Origin: Coriobacteriaceae bacterium AF08-21
GTDB lineage: Bacteria; Actinomycetota; Coriobacteriia; Coriobacteriales; Coriobacteriaceae
Assembly: GCA_027687465.1 (NCBI GenBank)
Contig: JAQCQR010000019.1
Span: 1-47,613 of the forward strand
Direction: 5' to 3'
Length of the DNA: 47,613 nucleotides
Made by a program: the position numbers and the translations under genes. Below are positions 37,073 through 46,318 of this stretch, piece by piece. The notes beneath the pieces are model-generated. The model was not told the DNA's origin. It was given only the letters and a program-made list of their open reading frames with translations, and made no database searches. Position 1 is the first letter of the stretch; every line of letters starts with the position of its first letter.

Positions 37073-37106
37073 CAGAAACAAGAACCCCGCTCGGGTGAAC
37101 GGGGCT
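37073..37106 (-). terminator. Terminator after gltX
   Basis: On the minus strand GCCCCG...CGGGGTT forms a hairpin followed by CTTGTTTC, between gltX and priA. Confidence 0.6.
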
Positions 37107-37130
37107 CGGATACATGCGTTTACGCAGCTG

Positions 37131-38606
37131 CTACAGCGCCATTGTGCGGGCGCGGTCGATGCGCGCCAGGCAGTCGCCGCGGCCGACGAGCGCCATGGTC
37201 TCGCCCAGCGGGGGGCTCACCATGTTGCCGCAGACGGCGACACGCACAGCTTGGAACACCACGCGCTTCTTGAGGTCCATCTGCTCGGGAAGCGGCTCAA
37301 GCGCGGCGTCGATGTTGGCAGCCGTCCACTCGTCCACGCCCTCGAGCGCAGCCTTGGCGGCATCCAGAATGGCACCCATGCCCTCCTTGGCCAGGCCCTT
37401 GTTGACAGACTTCTCGTCGTACTCGAGCGTCTCAGCCGTAGCAAAGATGGAAGCGGCGACGGTCACGACGTCAGCAGGCATCTTGGTGCGCGGCTTGACG
37501 ATGGCGGCAAGCGCATCGATCCAATCCTCGCCGTACTCGACATTACCCTCGATGAGACCCGCCTCGTGCAGCTCGGGGACCATAATCTCGTCGGCAAACT
37601 GAGCATCGGACATGCCGTTTATGTACTCGGCATTGACCCAGTCGAGCTTCTTGGGGTCGAAGGTCGCCGGGTTCTTGGAGATGCGGTCGAGCGAGAACTT
37701 GCTGGCCAGGACATCGCGCGGGACGATCGTGGTCTCGCCGTCGAGCGACCAGCCGAGCAACGCCAGATAGTTGACGAAGGCGTCGGACAGATAACCGGCG
37801 TCGCGGTACTCCTCCACCGAGGTAGCGCCGTGGCGCTTGGAGAGTTTTTTGCCGTCGGCGCCCAAGATCATGGAGATATGGGCGAACGTGGGCACGGGCG
37901 CGCCGAGGGCCTCGTAGACCATGACCTGGCGCGGCGTGTTGGACAGATGGTCGTCGCCGCGGATGACGTGGGTGATCTTCATCATGGCGTCGTCGACGAC
38001 GGTCGCAAAGTTGTACGTGGGCGTGCCATCGGAGCGGAAGATGACAAAGTCGTCGAGCTCCTTGGCGTCGAAGGTCACCTCGCCGTGGACGGCATCGTGG
38101 ATGACGACGTCGCCGCGGTCCTCGGGCACCTTGATGCGTAGGACGTGGGACTCGCCGGCCTCGATGCGACGGCGGGCCTCCTCGGGATCAAGATCGCGGC
38201 AACGGCGCTGATAGCCCTGGAAGGGGTCCTTGCGCTCCTGCGCGGCCTTGCGATCGGCGTCGAGCTGCTCCTTGGTGCAGAAGCAGGGATAGGCCTTGCC
38301 CTCGTCCCAAAGCTTCTGGGCGGCCTGCTTGTACAGGTCCAGGCGCTCGGTTTGGGCATAGGGGCCATAGTCGCCGCCCACCTCGGGACCCTCGTCCCAA
38401 TCCAGGCCCAGCCAACGCATGGCGCGCAGGATGATCTGCGTATTCTCGTCGGTGGAACGGGTGGGATCGGTGTCGTCGATGCGCAGGATGAACGTGCCGC
38501 CGTTTGCGCGGGCGAAAGCCCAGTTATAGATAGCGGTGCGGGCGCCGCCGATGTGCAGTTTGCCCGTCGGTGAGGGTGCAAAGCGGACGCGAACGTCTGA
38601 TGCCAT
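37131..38606 (-). CDS. gltX: Glutamyl-tRNA synthetase
   Basis: A 491-residue class I aminoacyl-tRNA synthetase. The HIGH-type motif is in SPTGKLHIGGARTA (residues 12-25) and the KMSKS-type motif is KKLSKRHG. RIDDTDPTRS and VIRGDDHLSNTPRQ are also diagnostic. ATG 38606 is chosen because GAGGAG lies six bases upstream; a longer frame reaches back into the repeat region and encodes no conserved sequence. The C-terminal anticodon-binding domain is complete. Confidence 0.96.
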   Translation of the reverse strand: MASDVRVRFAPSPTGKLHIGGARTAIYNWAFARANGGTFILRIDDTDPTRSTDENTQIILRAMRWLGLDWDEGPEVGGDYGPYAQTERLDLYKQAAQKLWDEGKAYPCFCTKEQLDADRKAAQERKDPFQGYQRRCRDLDPEEARRRIEAGESHVLRIKVPEDRGDVVIHDAVHGEVTFDAKELDDFVIFRSDGTPTYNFATVVDDAMMKITHVIRGDDHLSNTPRQVMVYEALGAPVPTFAHISMILGADGKKLSKRHGATSVEEYRDAGYLSDAFVNYLALLGWSLDGETTIVPRDVLASKFSLDRISKNPATFDPKKLDWVNAEYINGMSDAQFADEIMVPELHEAGLIEGNVEYGEDWIDALAAIVKPRTKMPADVVTVAASIFATAETLEYDEKSVNKGLAKEGMGAILDAAKAALEGVDEWTAANIDAALEPLPEQMDLKKRVVFQAVRVAVCGNMVSPPLGETMALVGRGDCLARIDRARTMAL

Positions 38607-38690
38607 GGAAATCTCCTCGATTGCAGGATGGATGTCTAACCGCACCAGTATAAAGCAACAAAGCAACCTCCGCACAAAGGGCACCGACCC

Positions 38691-38801
38691 ACTCATTGGG
38701 GACAGACTTACACTCATTGGGGACAGACTTAAATGACCAATCTTTGGGCAACCTGTCGGCACTTAGGCAAGGCTGCTCATTTAAGTCTGTCCCCAATGAG
38801 T
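38691..38801. repeat. REP-like repeat cluster between gltX and metK
   Basis: ACTCATTGGGGACAGACTTA occurs twice in tandem (38691-38710 and 38712-38731) and once inverted (38782-38801). The second and third copies extend to a perfect 24-base inverted pair (38713-38736 with 38777-38800), making an 88-base palindromic unit. Sequences with GGGGACAGACTT ends are commonly scattered between genes; mobility by a RAYT-type transposase encoded elsewhere is an inference. Confidence 0.85.
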
Positions 38802-38837
38802 AGGTGCGGAAAGGGTGTGAATGTTTGATTTACGCGC

Positions 38838-38898
38838 TATGATGTCCCCTTGCATAGAGAGCCCGGCGGAATGGTAACGGTCGCCGGGACACGTTTTT
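38838..38898 (+). promoter_or_regulatory. metK leader: -10 box and terminator-like hairpin
   Basis: TATGAT (38838-38843) is a plausible -10, with only a weak -35 upstream. The leader then has CCCGGCG (38862-38868) and CGCCGGG (38882-38888) forming a 7-bp stem, followed after five bases by TTTTT (38894-38898), just before the GAAAGGA ribosome site. It resembles a small attenuator. I see no known SAM riboswitch core. Confidence 0.45.
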
Positions 38899-38910
38899 GA
38901 AAGGACAATC

Positions 38911-40191
<1,281 letters not shown>

Positions 40192-40230
40192 ATAGGTTCG
40201 CAGAGCCCAGACAGCAAAGCATTAGAACCA

Positions 40231-40268
40231 AAAGAAGTACCGGCCCCAACCAGTACTTCTTTTTATTT
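40231..40268 (+). terminator. Terminator after metK
   Basis: 10-bp stem AAAGAAGTAC / GTACTTCTTT (40231-40240 and 40253-40262) followed by T-rich TTATTT. Confidence 0.88.
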
Positions 40269-40326
40269 ACACGGTGGTGTGAATATTTCGATGCGCAATG
40301 AACAGCACGTCCCCAGCTGATGAATT

Positions 40327-40357
40327 TTGACATCCAGCCACTCCAACCATGTATCCT
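40327..40357 (+). promoter_or_regulatory. Probable promoter of serine dehydratase gene
   Basis: A consensus TTGACA at 40327-40332 is followed after 19 bases by TATCCT (40352-40357). Transcription would start close to the left arm of the long inverted repeat at 40360. Confidence 0.45.
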
Positions 40358-40359
40358 AA

Positions 40360-40480
40360 GTTCCGAGGGCTTTGGTATTTGGTCGATCGCGAGTTCCGCA
40401 CGAGCCGGAGGCCACTTAATGTGGCCTCCGTGCGAGCCAGGACTGTAGAGCAGGCGACCAAATACCAAAGCCCTCGGAAC
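40360..40480 (+). repeat. 121-bp inverted repeat in the serine dehydratase leader
   Basis: Perfect 26-base arms at 40360-40385 and 40455-40480 enclose a second stem (GAGGCCAC/GTGGCCTC around TTAAT, with CGCACG/CGTGCG). The end lies 13 bases before the AGGAG ribosome site of the next gene. It may be a leader RNA structure controlling the gene or a MITE-like element. Confidence 0.8.
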
Positions 40481-40503
40481 GACGGGATAGAACAGGAGCG
40501 CAT

Positions 40504-42111
40504 ATGGCAGGCAAGCCGCAAACACTAGCTACGACCTCGGCATTCGAGATCTTGGGGCCCGTCATGGTCGGCCCCAGCTCATCGCACACCGCCGGCGCCC
40601 TGCGGTGCGCCCAAGTTGCCGCCAGCCTGCTAGAAGGCCGCATTACCAAGGTCACCTTTGGCCTGTGGAACTCCTTCGCCCACACCTACCGCGGCCACGG
40701 CACCGACCGTGCGCTCGTCGCGGGCATCCTGGGCCTCGACACCGATGACGAGAATATCAAGCAGGCCTTCAACCTCGCACGCGAGCAGGGCCTCGAATAT
40801 CACTTTGACATCAAGGGCGACGACGCCTCCATCCACCCCAATACCGTCGATATCGACATGGTCGACGACACGGGCGCCACGGCACAGGTCCGCGGCGAGA
40901 GCTTGGGCGGCGGCAAGATGCGCATTAGCCGCATTAACGGCGTCGGCGTCGACATCTCGGGCATGTACTCCACGCTCTTCGTGGCACACAAGGACGTCCC
41001 CGGTGTACTCGCCGCGCTCACCAACCTGCTCGCCTACGCCCACGTGAACATCGCCTTCTGCCGCACCTACCGAACCGAAGTGGGCGGCCAGGCCTACTCC
41101 GTCTTTGAGACCGACGGCGCGCCCGACGACACCGTCGTCCCCATGCTGCGCAAGCTCGACAATGTCGATTACGCAACGTTTATCGAGCTCCCCGGTTCTG
41201 CCTCGTCGCTCTCCCCCGGCGTCTCGGCCAAGGAAATCTTCGACGACGGCGAGCAGCTGCTCGATGCGTGCGCCGAGCTCGGCCTGAATATCGGCGCCGT
41301 AATGGCCGTGCGAGAGGCGCGTCTGACCGGCGAGGCCCACGCCGTCGCCGCCATGCGCCGCGTGCTCGACGTCATGCGCGAGGAGACCACGACCCCCATC
41401 GTCAATCCGCAGCGATCGCTCGGCGGGCTTATCGGCGGCGAGGCTAAACTCGTCGACGCCACCGGCCGCAACGATTTGAGCACAAGCCTGATGGGCACCG
41501 TTCAAACCGACGCCGTAGCACGCGCGATGGCGGTGCTCGAGCGCTCCGCCACGATGGGCGTGATCGTCGCCGCCCCCACGGCAGGATCCGCGGGTGTCGT
41601 GCCCGGCTGCGTGCTGGCGCTCGCCGACCACCTGCAGCTGAACGACGAACAGGTCATGGACGCGCTCTACTGCGCAGCTGCCATCGGCCTCAATCTCACC
41701 ACGAGCGCCTGCGTCGCCGGCGCCGAGGGCGGCTGCCAGGCCGAGGTGGGAAGCGCCGCCGCCATGGCAGCCGCCGCGCTGGTGCAGATGCTCGGCGGCA
41801 CGCCCGAGCAGGCGCTCGACGCCAGTTCCATCGCGCTGAGTAACCTGCTGGGCCTCGTTTGTGACCCCGTCGGTGGCCTCGTGGAGGTGCCCTGCCAAAA
41901 CCGCAACGCCATCGGCGTGGCAGCGGCCTTTAGTTCGGCACAACTCGCCCTCGCAGGAATTAAGAGCCTGGTGCCGTTTGACCAGATGGCACATGTCATG
42001 CTCTCGGTGGGTCATGCGTTGCCGGCCACGCTGCGCGAGACGGCAAAGGGCGGCATCGCGCAGGCTCCGGCCGCACTTTCGGCCTGTGCAAAATGCGGCG
42101 TGTGCGGATAA
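40504..42111 (+). CDS. sdaA: L-serine dehydratase, beta and alpha domains in one chain
   Basis: A 535-residue [4Fe-4S] enzyme deaminating L-serine to pyruvate and ammonia. Residues about 10-160 are the beta domain (ILGPVMVGPSSSHTAGALR), then an ACT domain (about 160-225, VPGVLAALTNLLAYAHVNI), then the alpha catalytic domain with APTAGSAGVVPG, the cluster cysteines in GAEGGCQAEVGSA, LVCDPVGG and VPCQNRNAIG. In many bacteria the two halves are separate genes (sdaAB, sdaAA). The C-terminus is CAKCGVCG, three Cys in eight residues; a C-terminal Cys acting as a cluster ligand/inhibitor is known in one type of this enzyme family. AGGAG lies five bases before ATG 40504. Confidence 0.94.
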   Translation: MAGKPQTLATTSAFEILGPVMVGPSSSHTAGALRCAQVAASLLEGRITKVTFGLWNSFAHTYRGHGTDRALVAGILGLDTDDENIKQAFNLAREQGLEYHFDIKGDDASIHPNTVDIDMVDDTGATAQVRGESLGGGKMRISRINGVGVDISGMYSTLFVAHKDVPGVLAALTNLLAYAHVNIAFCRTYRTEVGGQAYSVFETDGAPDDTVVPMLRKLDNVDYATFIELPGSASSLSPGVSAKEIFDDGEQLLDACAELGLNIGAVMAVREARLTGEAHAVAAMRRVLDVMREETTTPIVNPQRSLGGLIGGEAKLVDATGRNDLSTSLMGTVQTDAVARAMAVLERSATMGVIVAAPTAGSAGVVPGCVLALADHLQLNDEQVMDALYCAAAIGLNLTTSACVAGAEGGCQAEVGSAAAMAAAALVQMLGGTPEQALDASSIALSNLLGLVCDPVGGLVEVPCQNRNAIGVAAAFSSAQLALAGIKSLVPFDQMAHVMLSVGHALPATLRETAKGGIAQAPAALSACAKCGVCG

Positions 42112-42130
42112 CGGCAAAGAATGACTCAAA

Positions 42131-42156
42131 GGTGGGACAAATGTCCCACCTCTTTT
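42131..42156 (+). terminator. Terminator after serine dehydratase gene
   Basis: 8-bp stem GGTGGGAC / GTCCCACC with AAAT loop, followed by TCTTTT. Confidence 0.88.
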
Positions 42157-42174
42157 GAATGCCACCGTTTCCGT

Positions 42175-42203
42175 ACCACAAACAGCAGGGCAATCGCTAT
42201 AAT
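42175..42203 (+). promoter_or_regulatory. Probable promoter of the L,D-transpeptidase gene
   Basis: A perfect TATAAT at 42198-42203 has a weak ACCACA 17 bases upstream. The start codon follows 57 bases later. Confidence 0.5.
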
Positions 42204-42260
42204 GCAAGCCCAGTAAAAACACGATGAGCCATAAGGCGAAATTCGAAGGATATGCATACG

Positions 42261-43994
42261 ATGTCGCAAAACGATCGAACTCAACTGATTCCCGATCCGC
42301 AGCAGCCGAGCAGGCACACCGGCGGCGTTCAGTCACCGCGTCCTATCGCGCCGAGCCACGGTCAGCAGCGTGGTGCGGCAAACGCTTCCCAACGCCCGAA
42401 CCAACAGCGACAGCAGCGTCAACAACGTCAGCGGCGCCAGGCAAACGGCAATGCGCCCAAGCAGCCCCCCACGCACGCTCGAGGCGATCGCGGCCCCGCG
42501 CGCAAACCCGCCGAGAACAATAAGTCAGGCAAAAAGACGACGCTCTTTGTCGTCCTGGGTCTTATCGTCATTGTCTATATCGTAGGCGTCGTAGCGTTTT
42601 CGCAGGTAGCCTACCCCAACACCACCATCGCCGGCGTCGACGTCTCGTTCTCCAGCGCTTCGTCTGCCGCCACCAAGGTCAACTCAGCATGGAAGCACTA
42701 TAAGCTCACCGTGACGGGCGATGACTTTAGCTGGACCTATCAGCCCGAGTCCGATGAGCCCATCGTCGACGGCGAAGCTGCCGCAAAAGAAATCATCAGC
42801 CACAACGAAGCCTTTATATGGCCGGTCCGCCTTGTGGAATCCTTAAGCGGCAAGACCAAAACAACCGCGACCTCCAACGAAGTCGATCTTGATCAAGACG
42901 TCGACCTGTCCATGCTCTCCGATACCTTTGACCAAAAGAAGCTTGAGGAGGATCTAGGCGCCGCCATCGACGAGTTTAACGAGGGCCGTTCGGGCACGTT
43001 CGAGGCCAATAGCTCCTATGACGAGCAGGCCGGCAAGTTTACCGTCGAGAAGGCGCGCTCCAACGAAAAACTCAACCGCGAGCATGTCATTAAGTATGCC
43101 GAGCTCGAGCTTTCCTCGCTGTCCGAGACCGTAGACCTTTCCAAGCTCGGCAACGATGCCTATGAGCCGCTCAATGGAACGCTGACCGATGATCAGATTC
43201 AGGCCGCATGCGATGCCGCCAACAACTTCCTGGGCGTCAACGTGACCCTCAAGCTCAACGGCGAGGATGCCGGCAAGGTTGATGGCAGCTCCGTGTTGCA
43301 GTGGATCAGCTTTGCCGATCCGGCCAACCCCACACTCGATACGTCGCAGATCAGCAGCTGGGCAGCCGAGCTCGCCAACGGCTTCAATACCGTGGGCTCC
43401 ACTCGCTGGTGGACGCGCGCCGATGGCAAGCAGTGCGCCGTAGAAGGCGGCGACTTTGGTTGGTCCATCGACAGCAGCTCGCTCGCCAAGCAGGTCGAGG
43501 ACGCCATTAACAACAAGCAGACCGGCGAAATCGAGATCAAGTACTCCCAGAAGGCCGACACCTTTACCGCAAAGGGAGAGCCCGACTGGAAGGCATACGT
43601 CGATGTCGATCTGTCCGAGCAGCACGCGCGCTACTACGACGAGAGCGGCAATATCGTGTGGGAGGCCAACTTTATCTCGGGAAAGCCGGGTGAGGACGCC
43701 ACGCCCGAAGGCGTTTGGCAGATCAACAGCAACAATGGCGCCAGCAAGCTCATCGGTGCCAAGGACCCCGAGACCGGCAAGCCCAAATACGAGAGCCCGG
43801 TCAGCTATTGGATGCCGTTTGAGGGAAACATGGTCGGTTTCCACGATGCAACGTGGCAAAACGACAAGAGTTTCGACGATCCCAACTCCTACAAGTGGTG
43901 CGGCAGCCACGGATGCATCAACCTTCGCCTGGCCGACGCCAAGGCGCTGCACGATTGCATCAAAGTCGGCCTGTGCGTGGTTGTCCACTCGTAG
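42261..43994 (+). CDS. L,D-transpeptidase (YkuD) with membrane anchor and PG-binding domain
   Basis: A 577-residue envelope protein. Residues 1-90 are a cytoplasmic, Gln/Arg/Pro-rich disordered region; about 92-117 (TTLFVVLGLIVIVYIVGVVAF) is one membrane helix. Residues about 125-440 carry repeated VanW/PG-binding-4-like sequence (GVDVSFSSASSAATKVNSAW, YEPLNGTLTDDQIQAACDAA). The C-terminal YkuD domain (about 450-577) has GFHDATW and the SHGCINLRLADAKAL motif with the catalytic Cys near 552. It would form 3-3 cross-links or attach proteins to peptidoglycan outside the cell. ATG 42261 is preferred: AAGGA is ten bases upstream, whereas ATG 42252 is one base from it. Confidence 0.9.
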   Translation: MSQNDRTQLIPDPQQPSRHTGGVQSPRPIAPSHGQQRGAANASQRPNQQRQQRQQRQRRQANGNAPKQPPTHARGDRGPARKPAENNKSGKKTTLFVVLGLIVIVYIVGVVAFSQVAYPNTTIAGVDVSFSSASSAATKVNSAWKHYKLTVTGDDFSWTYQPESDEPIVDGEAAAKEIISHNEAFIWPVRLVESLSGKTKTTATSNEVDLDQDVDLSMLSDTFDQKKLEEDLGAAIDEFNEGRSGTFEANSSYDEQAGKFTVEKARSNEKLNREHVIKYAELELSSLSETVDLSKLGNDAYEPLNGTLTDDQIQAACDAANNFLGVNVTLKLNGEDAGKVDGSSVLQWISFADPANPTLDTSQISSWAAELANGFNTVGSTRWWTRADGKQCAVEGGDFGWSIDSSSLAKQVEDAINNKQTGEIEIKYSQKADTFTAKGEPDWKAYVDVDLSEQHARYYDESGNIVWEANFISGKPGEDATPEGVWQINSNNGASKLIGAKDPETGKPKYESPVSYWMPFEGNMVGFHDATWQNDKSFDDPNSYKWCGSHGCINLRLADAKALHDCIKVGLCVVVHS

Positions 43995-44126
43995 TGCAAC
44001 GCGCGCATTCCTACAACGTGGAGCCGCTGCGACCAATCTAACAGTTCCGAAAGAATCCGCCATATGCGCCCGCCTTACGCGACGGGCGCATATACTTATT
44101 GATGAACTTTCTATAAAGGAGACGCT

Positions 44127-45545
44127 ATGCCGAATGTCCCCACCATCACTCCAGGCCCGGATGATGCCGAGTACACGCCCGAAGGTGCCACCGAAACGAT
44201 TCCTCTGATTAAAAACGTACATGCCGACAAGCAGAGCGAACGCACGAACGATACGGCCGAGATTTCCGATGAAGAGGCGTATGCCAAGCTCAAGGCAAAA
44301 CGTGCCGAACGTCGACGCAAAAAGCTGATTCGACGCGGTATTGCCGCCGGCGTCGTAGGTGCCATCGCGCTCATTGCCATTGTCGCAACCCTGGTTATCA
44401 ATGCGCAGCCGCAGGGCGCTAGCGGGCCTGTGACCGACATGGTGACCGAGGGCACGTTTACCACAACGGTCGAGGCGAAAGGCCAGCTCAAACCCATTTC
44501 GTCCTCAGTGGTCTCCCCTTCTGTCGACGGCACGGTCGATTCGATCAACGTGCAGGCAGGCCAATCCGTCAACGAGGGCGACGTGCTTATGACCATTAAA
44601 AACGACGAGCTCGATCGCAACGTTGCCGAGGCGCAGCGTGCAGTTGCAGCCGCTCAGGAAGACCTCACCAACGCGCAGAAAGCCGCAGCTGCCGCGCAGG
44701 CCACCCCGACGACGGACGCCGATGGAGCTTCCGCAGCGGCTGGCGTCTCCGCCGCATCGGCGGAGACGAACGCCGTATCGGCCGCGCAGCGCAGCCTCGC
44801 ATCGGTCCAGGCAAACCTCGATCAGGCGAACGCCAAGGCCGCCAGCCGTACGGTCACGGCCCCGAGCTCGGGTAGCATCGTGGAGCTCAACGCCAAGGTG
44901 GGCGCCACGGTAACAGGCGGCATGATCATGGGCGAAAGCGATACAAGCGGCGGCAAGCAGTGCATGCAGATTGCCGACCTGTCCAAGATGAAGGTGACCG
45001 TGCAGGTGGGCGAAAAGGATATCGCCAAGATCGCCGTGGGCCAGAGCGCCAACGTGACCTATCCAGCGTTTCCCGATATCGTGAGCCAGGGAACGGTCAC
45101 GGCCATCGCCTCGGTGGCAAACTCCGACTCCAACTCCGGCGGCGGCAGCGTAACCTTTAACGTCGACATCCTCATCGAAGCACCCGACAGTCGCCTTAAG
45201 CCGGGTATGACTGCCGAGGTCTCGGTAGTGACCGAGAAGCTCGACGACGTGGTTATGGTGCCGACCATGGCGCTGATGACCGAAGATGGCGAGCACTATT
45301 ACGTCAATCTGGCCACCGATTCGGAAGGCAAGAAGACGCGCCGCGTGAAGGTGACCGTCGTGACGCAAAACGATAACGAGGCTGTAGTCGGTAAGACGCA
45401 GGTCAAGTGCGACGACCAGGGCAACGAGATCAACTCAGACGTCCCGGTTACCAAGTTACGCGACGGCGACACCATCGTGACGGATACCGGCACAGGCATG
45501 ACGGCAGACGGCGGCGACAATATGTCTGCCGACGAGGGCAAGTAA
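44127..45545 (+). CDS. Membrane-fusion (HlyD/MacA-like) subunit of ABC exporter
   Basis: A 472-residue protein. Residues 1-70 are a charged cytoplasmic tail ending in ERRRKKLIRR; 71-92 are a membrane helix (GIAAGVVGAIALIAIVATLV). Then come a lipoyl-like half (SVDGTVDSINVQAGQSVNEG), an Ala/Gln-rich coiled-coil hairpin (about 165-240), the second lipoyl half (TVTAPSSGSIVELNAKVGA) and beta-barrel domains. It is the periplasm-side partner of the ABC ATPase and permease that follow. TATAAAGGAGACGCT gives a strong ribosome site. In a monoderm cell the adaptor acts outside the membrane; the exported substrate (peptide, antibiotic or lipid) is unknown. Confidence 0.9.
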   Translation: MPNVPTITPGPDDAEYTPEGATETIPLIKNVHADKQSERTNDTAEISDEEAYAKLKAKRAERRRKKLIRRGIAAGVVGAIALIAIVATLVINAQPQGASGPVTDMVTEGTFTTTVEAKGQLKPISSSVVSPSVDGTVDSINVQAGQSVNEGDVLMTIKNDELDRNVAEAQRAVAAAQEDLTNAQKAAAAAQATPTTDADGASAAAGVSAASAETNAVSAAQRSLASVQANLDQANAKAASRTVTAPSSGSIVELNAKVGATVTGGMIMGESDTSGGKQCMQIADLSKMKVTVQVGEKDIAKIAVGQSANVTYPAFPDIVSQGTVTAIASVANSDSNSGGGSVTFNVDILIEAPDSRLKPGMTAEVSVVTEKLDDVVMVPTMALMTEDGEHYYVNLATDSEGKKTRRVKVTVVTQNDNEAVVGKTQVKCDDQGNEINSDVPVTKLRDGDTIVTDTGTGMTADGGDNMSADEGK

Positions 45546-46318
45546 TGCGTCCCGTCATCGACATCCGCAACGTGCACCGCATCTTTGAGAGCGAGGCCGG
45601 TTGCGCCCACATCCTGCACAACGTGAGCCTGGCGGTGAACCCCGGTGAGTTCGTCGCAATCACCGGCCCCTCGGGCTCGGGCAAGTCGACGCTCATGAAC
45701 ATCCTGGGCTGCCTGGACAAGCCGACGGCGGGTGATTATTTCCTGCAAGGGCTCAACGTCGCCGAGCTCGACGATGATGAGCTCACCGAGGTGCGCGCGC
45801 TGAGCATCGGCTTTGTCTTTCAGAGTTTTAACTTGCTGCCGCGTCTGACGGTGATCGAAAACGTCATGCTGCCGCTGTCCTACACCAATGTGCCGCGTAG
45901 CCAGCGCGAGATGCGCGCCGTGCACGCGCTGCAAGCCGTCACACTGCCGGTCGACCATTGGGACCACCGCATATCGGAACTGTCGGGCGGACAGATGCAG
46001 CGCGTCGCCATCGCGCGCGCCCTCGTCAACGACCCGCCCATCATTTTGGCCGACGAGCCAACGGGAAATCTAGACTCGACAACCGGGGCGCTCGTCATGG
46101 AAACCTTCCACAAGCTCCAGAAACGCGGCAAGACCATCGTACTCATCACGCATGACCCCGGCATCGCCGCCGAGGCCGATCGAGCCGTAACCATCCGTGA
46201 CGGGCGAATCCATGACGGCGCATATGTCGCGCATACACCGAATACGTTACGCGGGGCCGTGAACGCCCTGCCCACGATTTCGACATCCACCAATCAGCCG
46301 AAGGGAGCGAAGGAATGA
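45545..46318 (+). CDS. ABC transporter ATP-binding protein (MacB/LolD-like)
   Basis: A 257-residue ATPase. Walker A is GPSGSGKST, Q-loop FVFQSFNLLPRLT, signature ELSGGQMQRVAIARAL, Walker B IILADEPTGNLDS and H-loop LITHD. This pattern is that of the MacB/LolD/FtsE type. The ATG overlaps the stop of the adaptor gene by one base (TAATG), and its end overlaps the permease start by four bases, so the three genes are one tightly coupled operon. A longer frame upstream of 45545 is antisense-like and is rejected. Confidence 0.94.
   Translation: MRPVIDIRNVHRIFESEAGCAHILHNVSLAVNPGEFVAITGPSGSGKSTLMNILGCLDKPTAGDYFLQGLNVAELDDDELTEVRALSIGFVFQSFNLLPRLTVIENVMLPLSYTNVPRSQREMRAVHALQAVTLPVDHWDHRISELSGGQMQRVAIARALVNDPPIILADEPTGNLDSTTGALVMETFHKLQKRGKTIVLITHDPGIAAEADRAVTIRDGRIHDGAYVAHTPNTLRGAVNALPTISTSTNQPKGAKE

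Noticed and set aside
31354..38801. CRISPR array
   Set aside because: The repeats are two or three copies, mostly inverted, with no regular spacers and no cas genes.
38814..38910. SAM riboswitch before metK
   Set aside because: The leader is short and shows only a simple hairpin with a T-run; no SAM-I, SAM-II or SAM-III core sequence is recognisable.
45407..45544. 46-residue upstream extension of the ABC ATPase
   Set aside because: It overlaps the end of the adaptor gene in another frame, has Arg-rich nonsense composition, and the family start MRPVIDIRNVHR at 45545 is coupled by TAATG.
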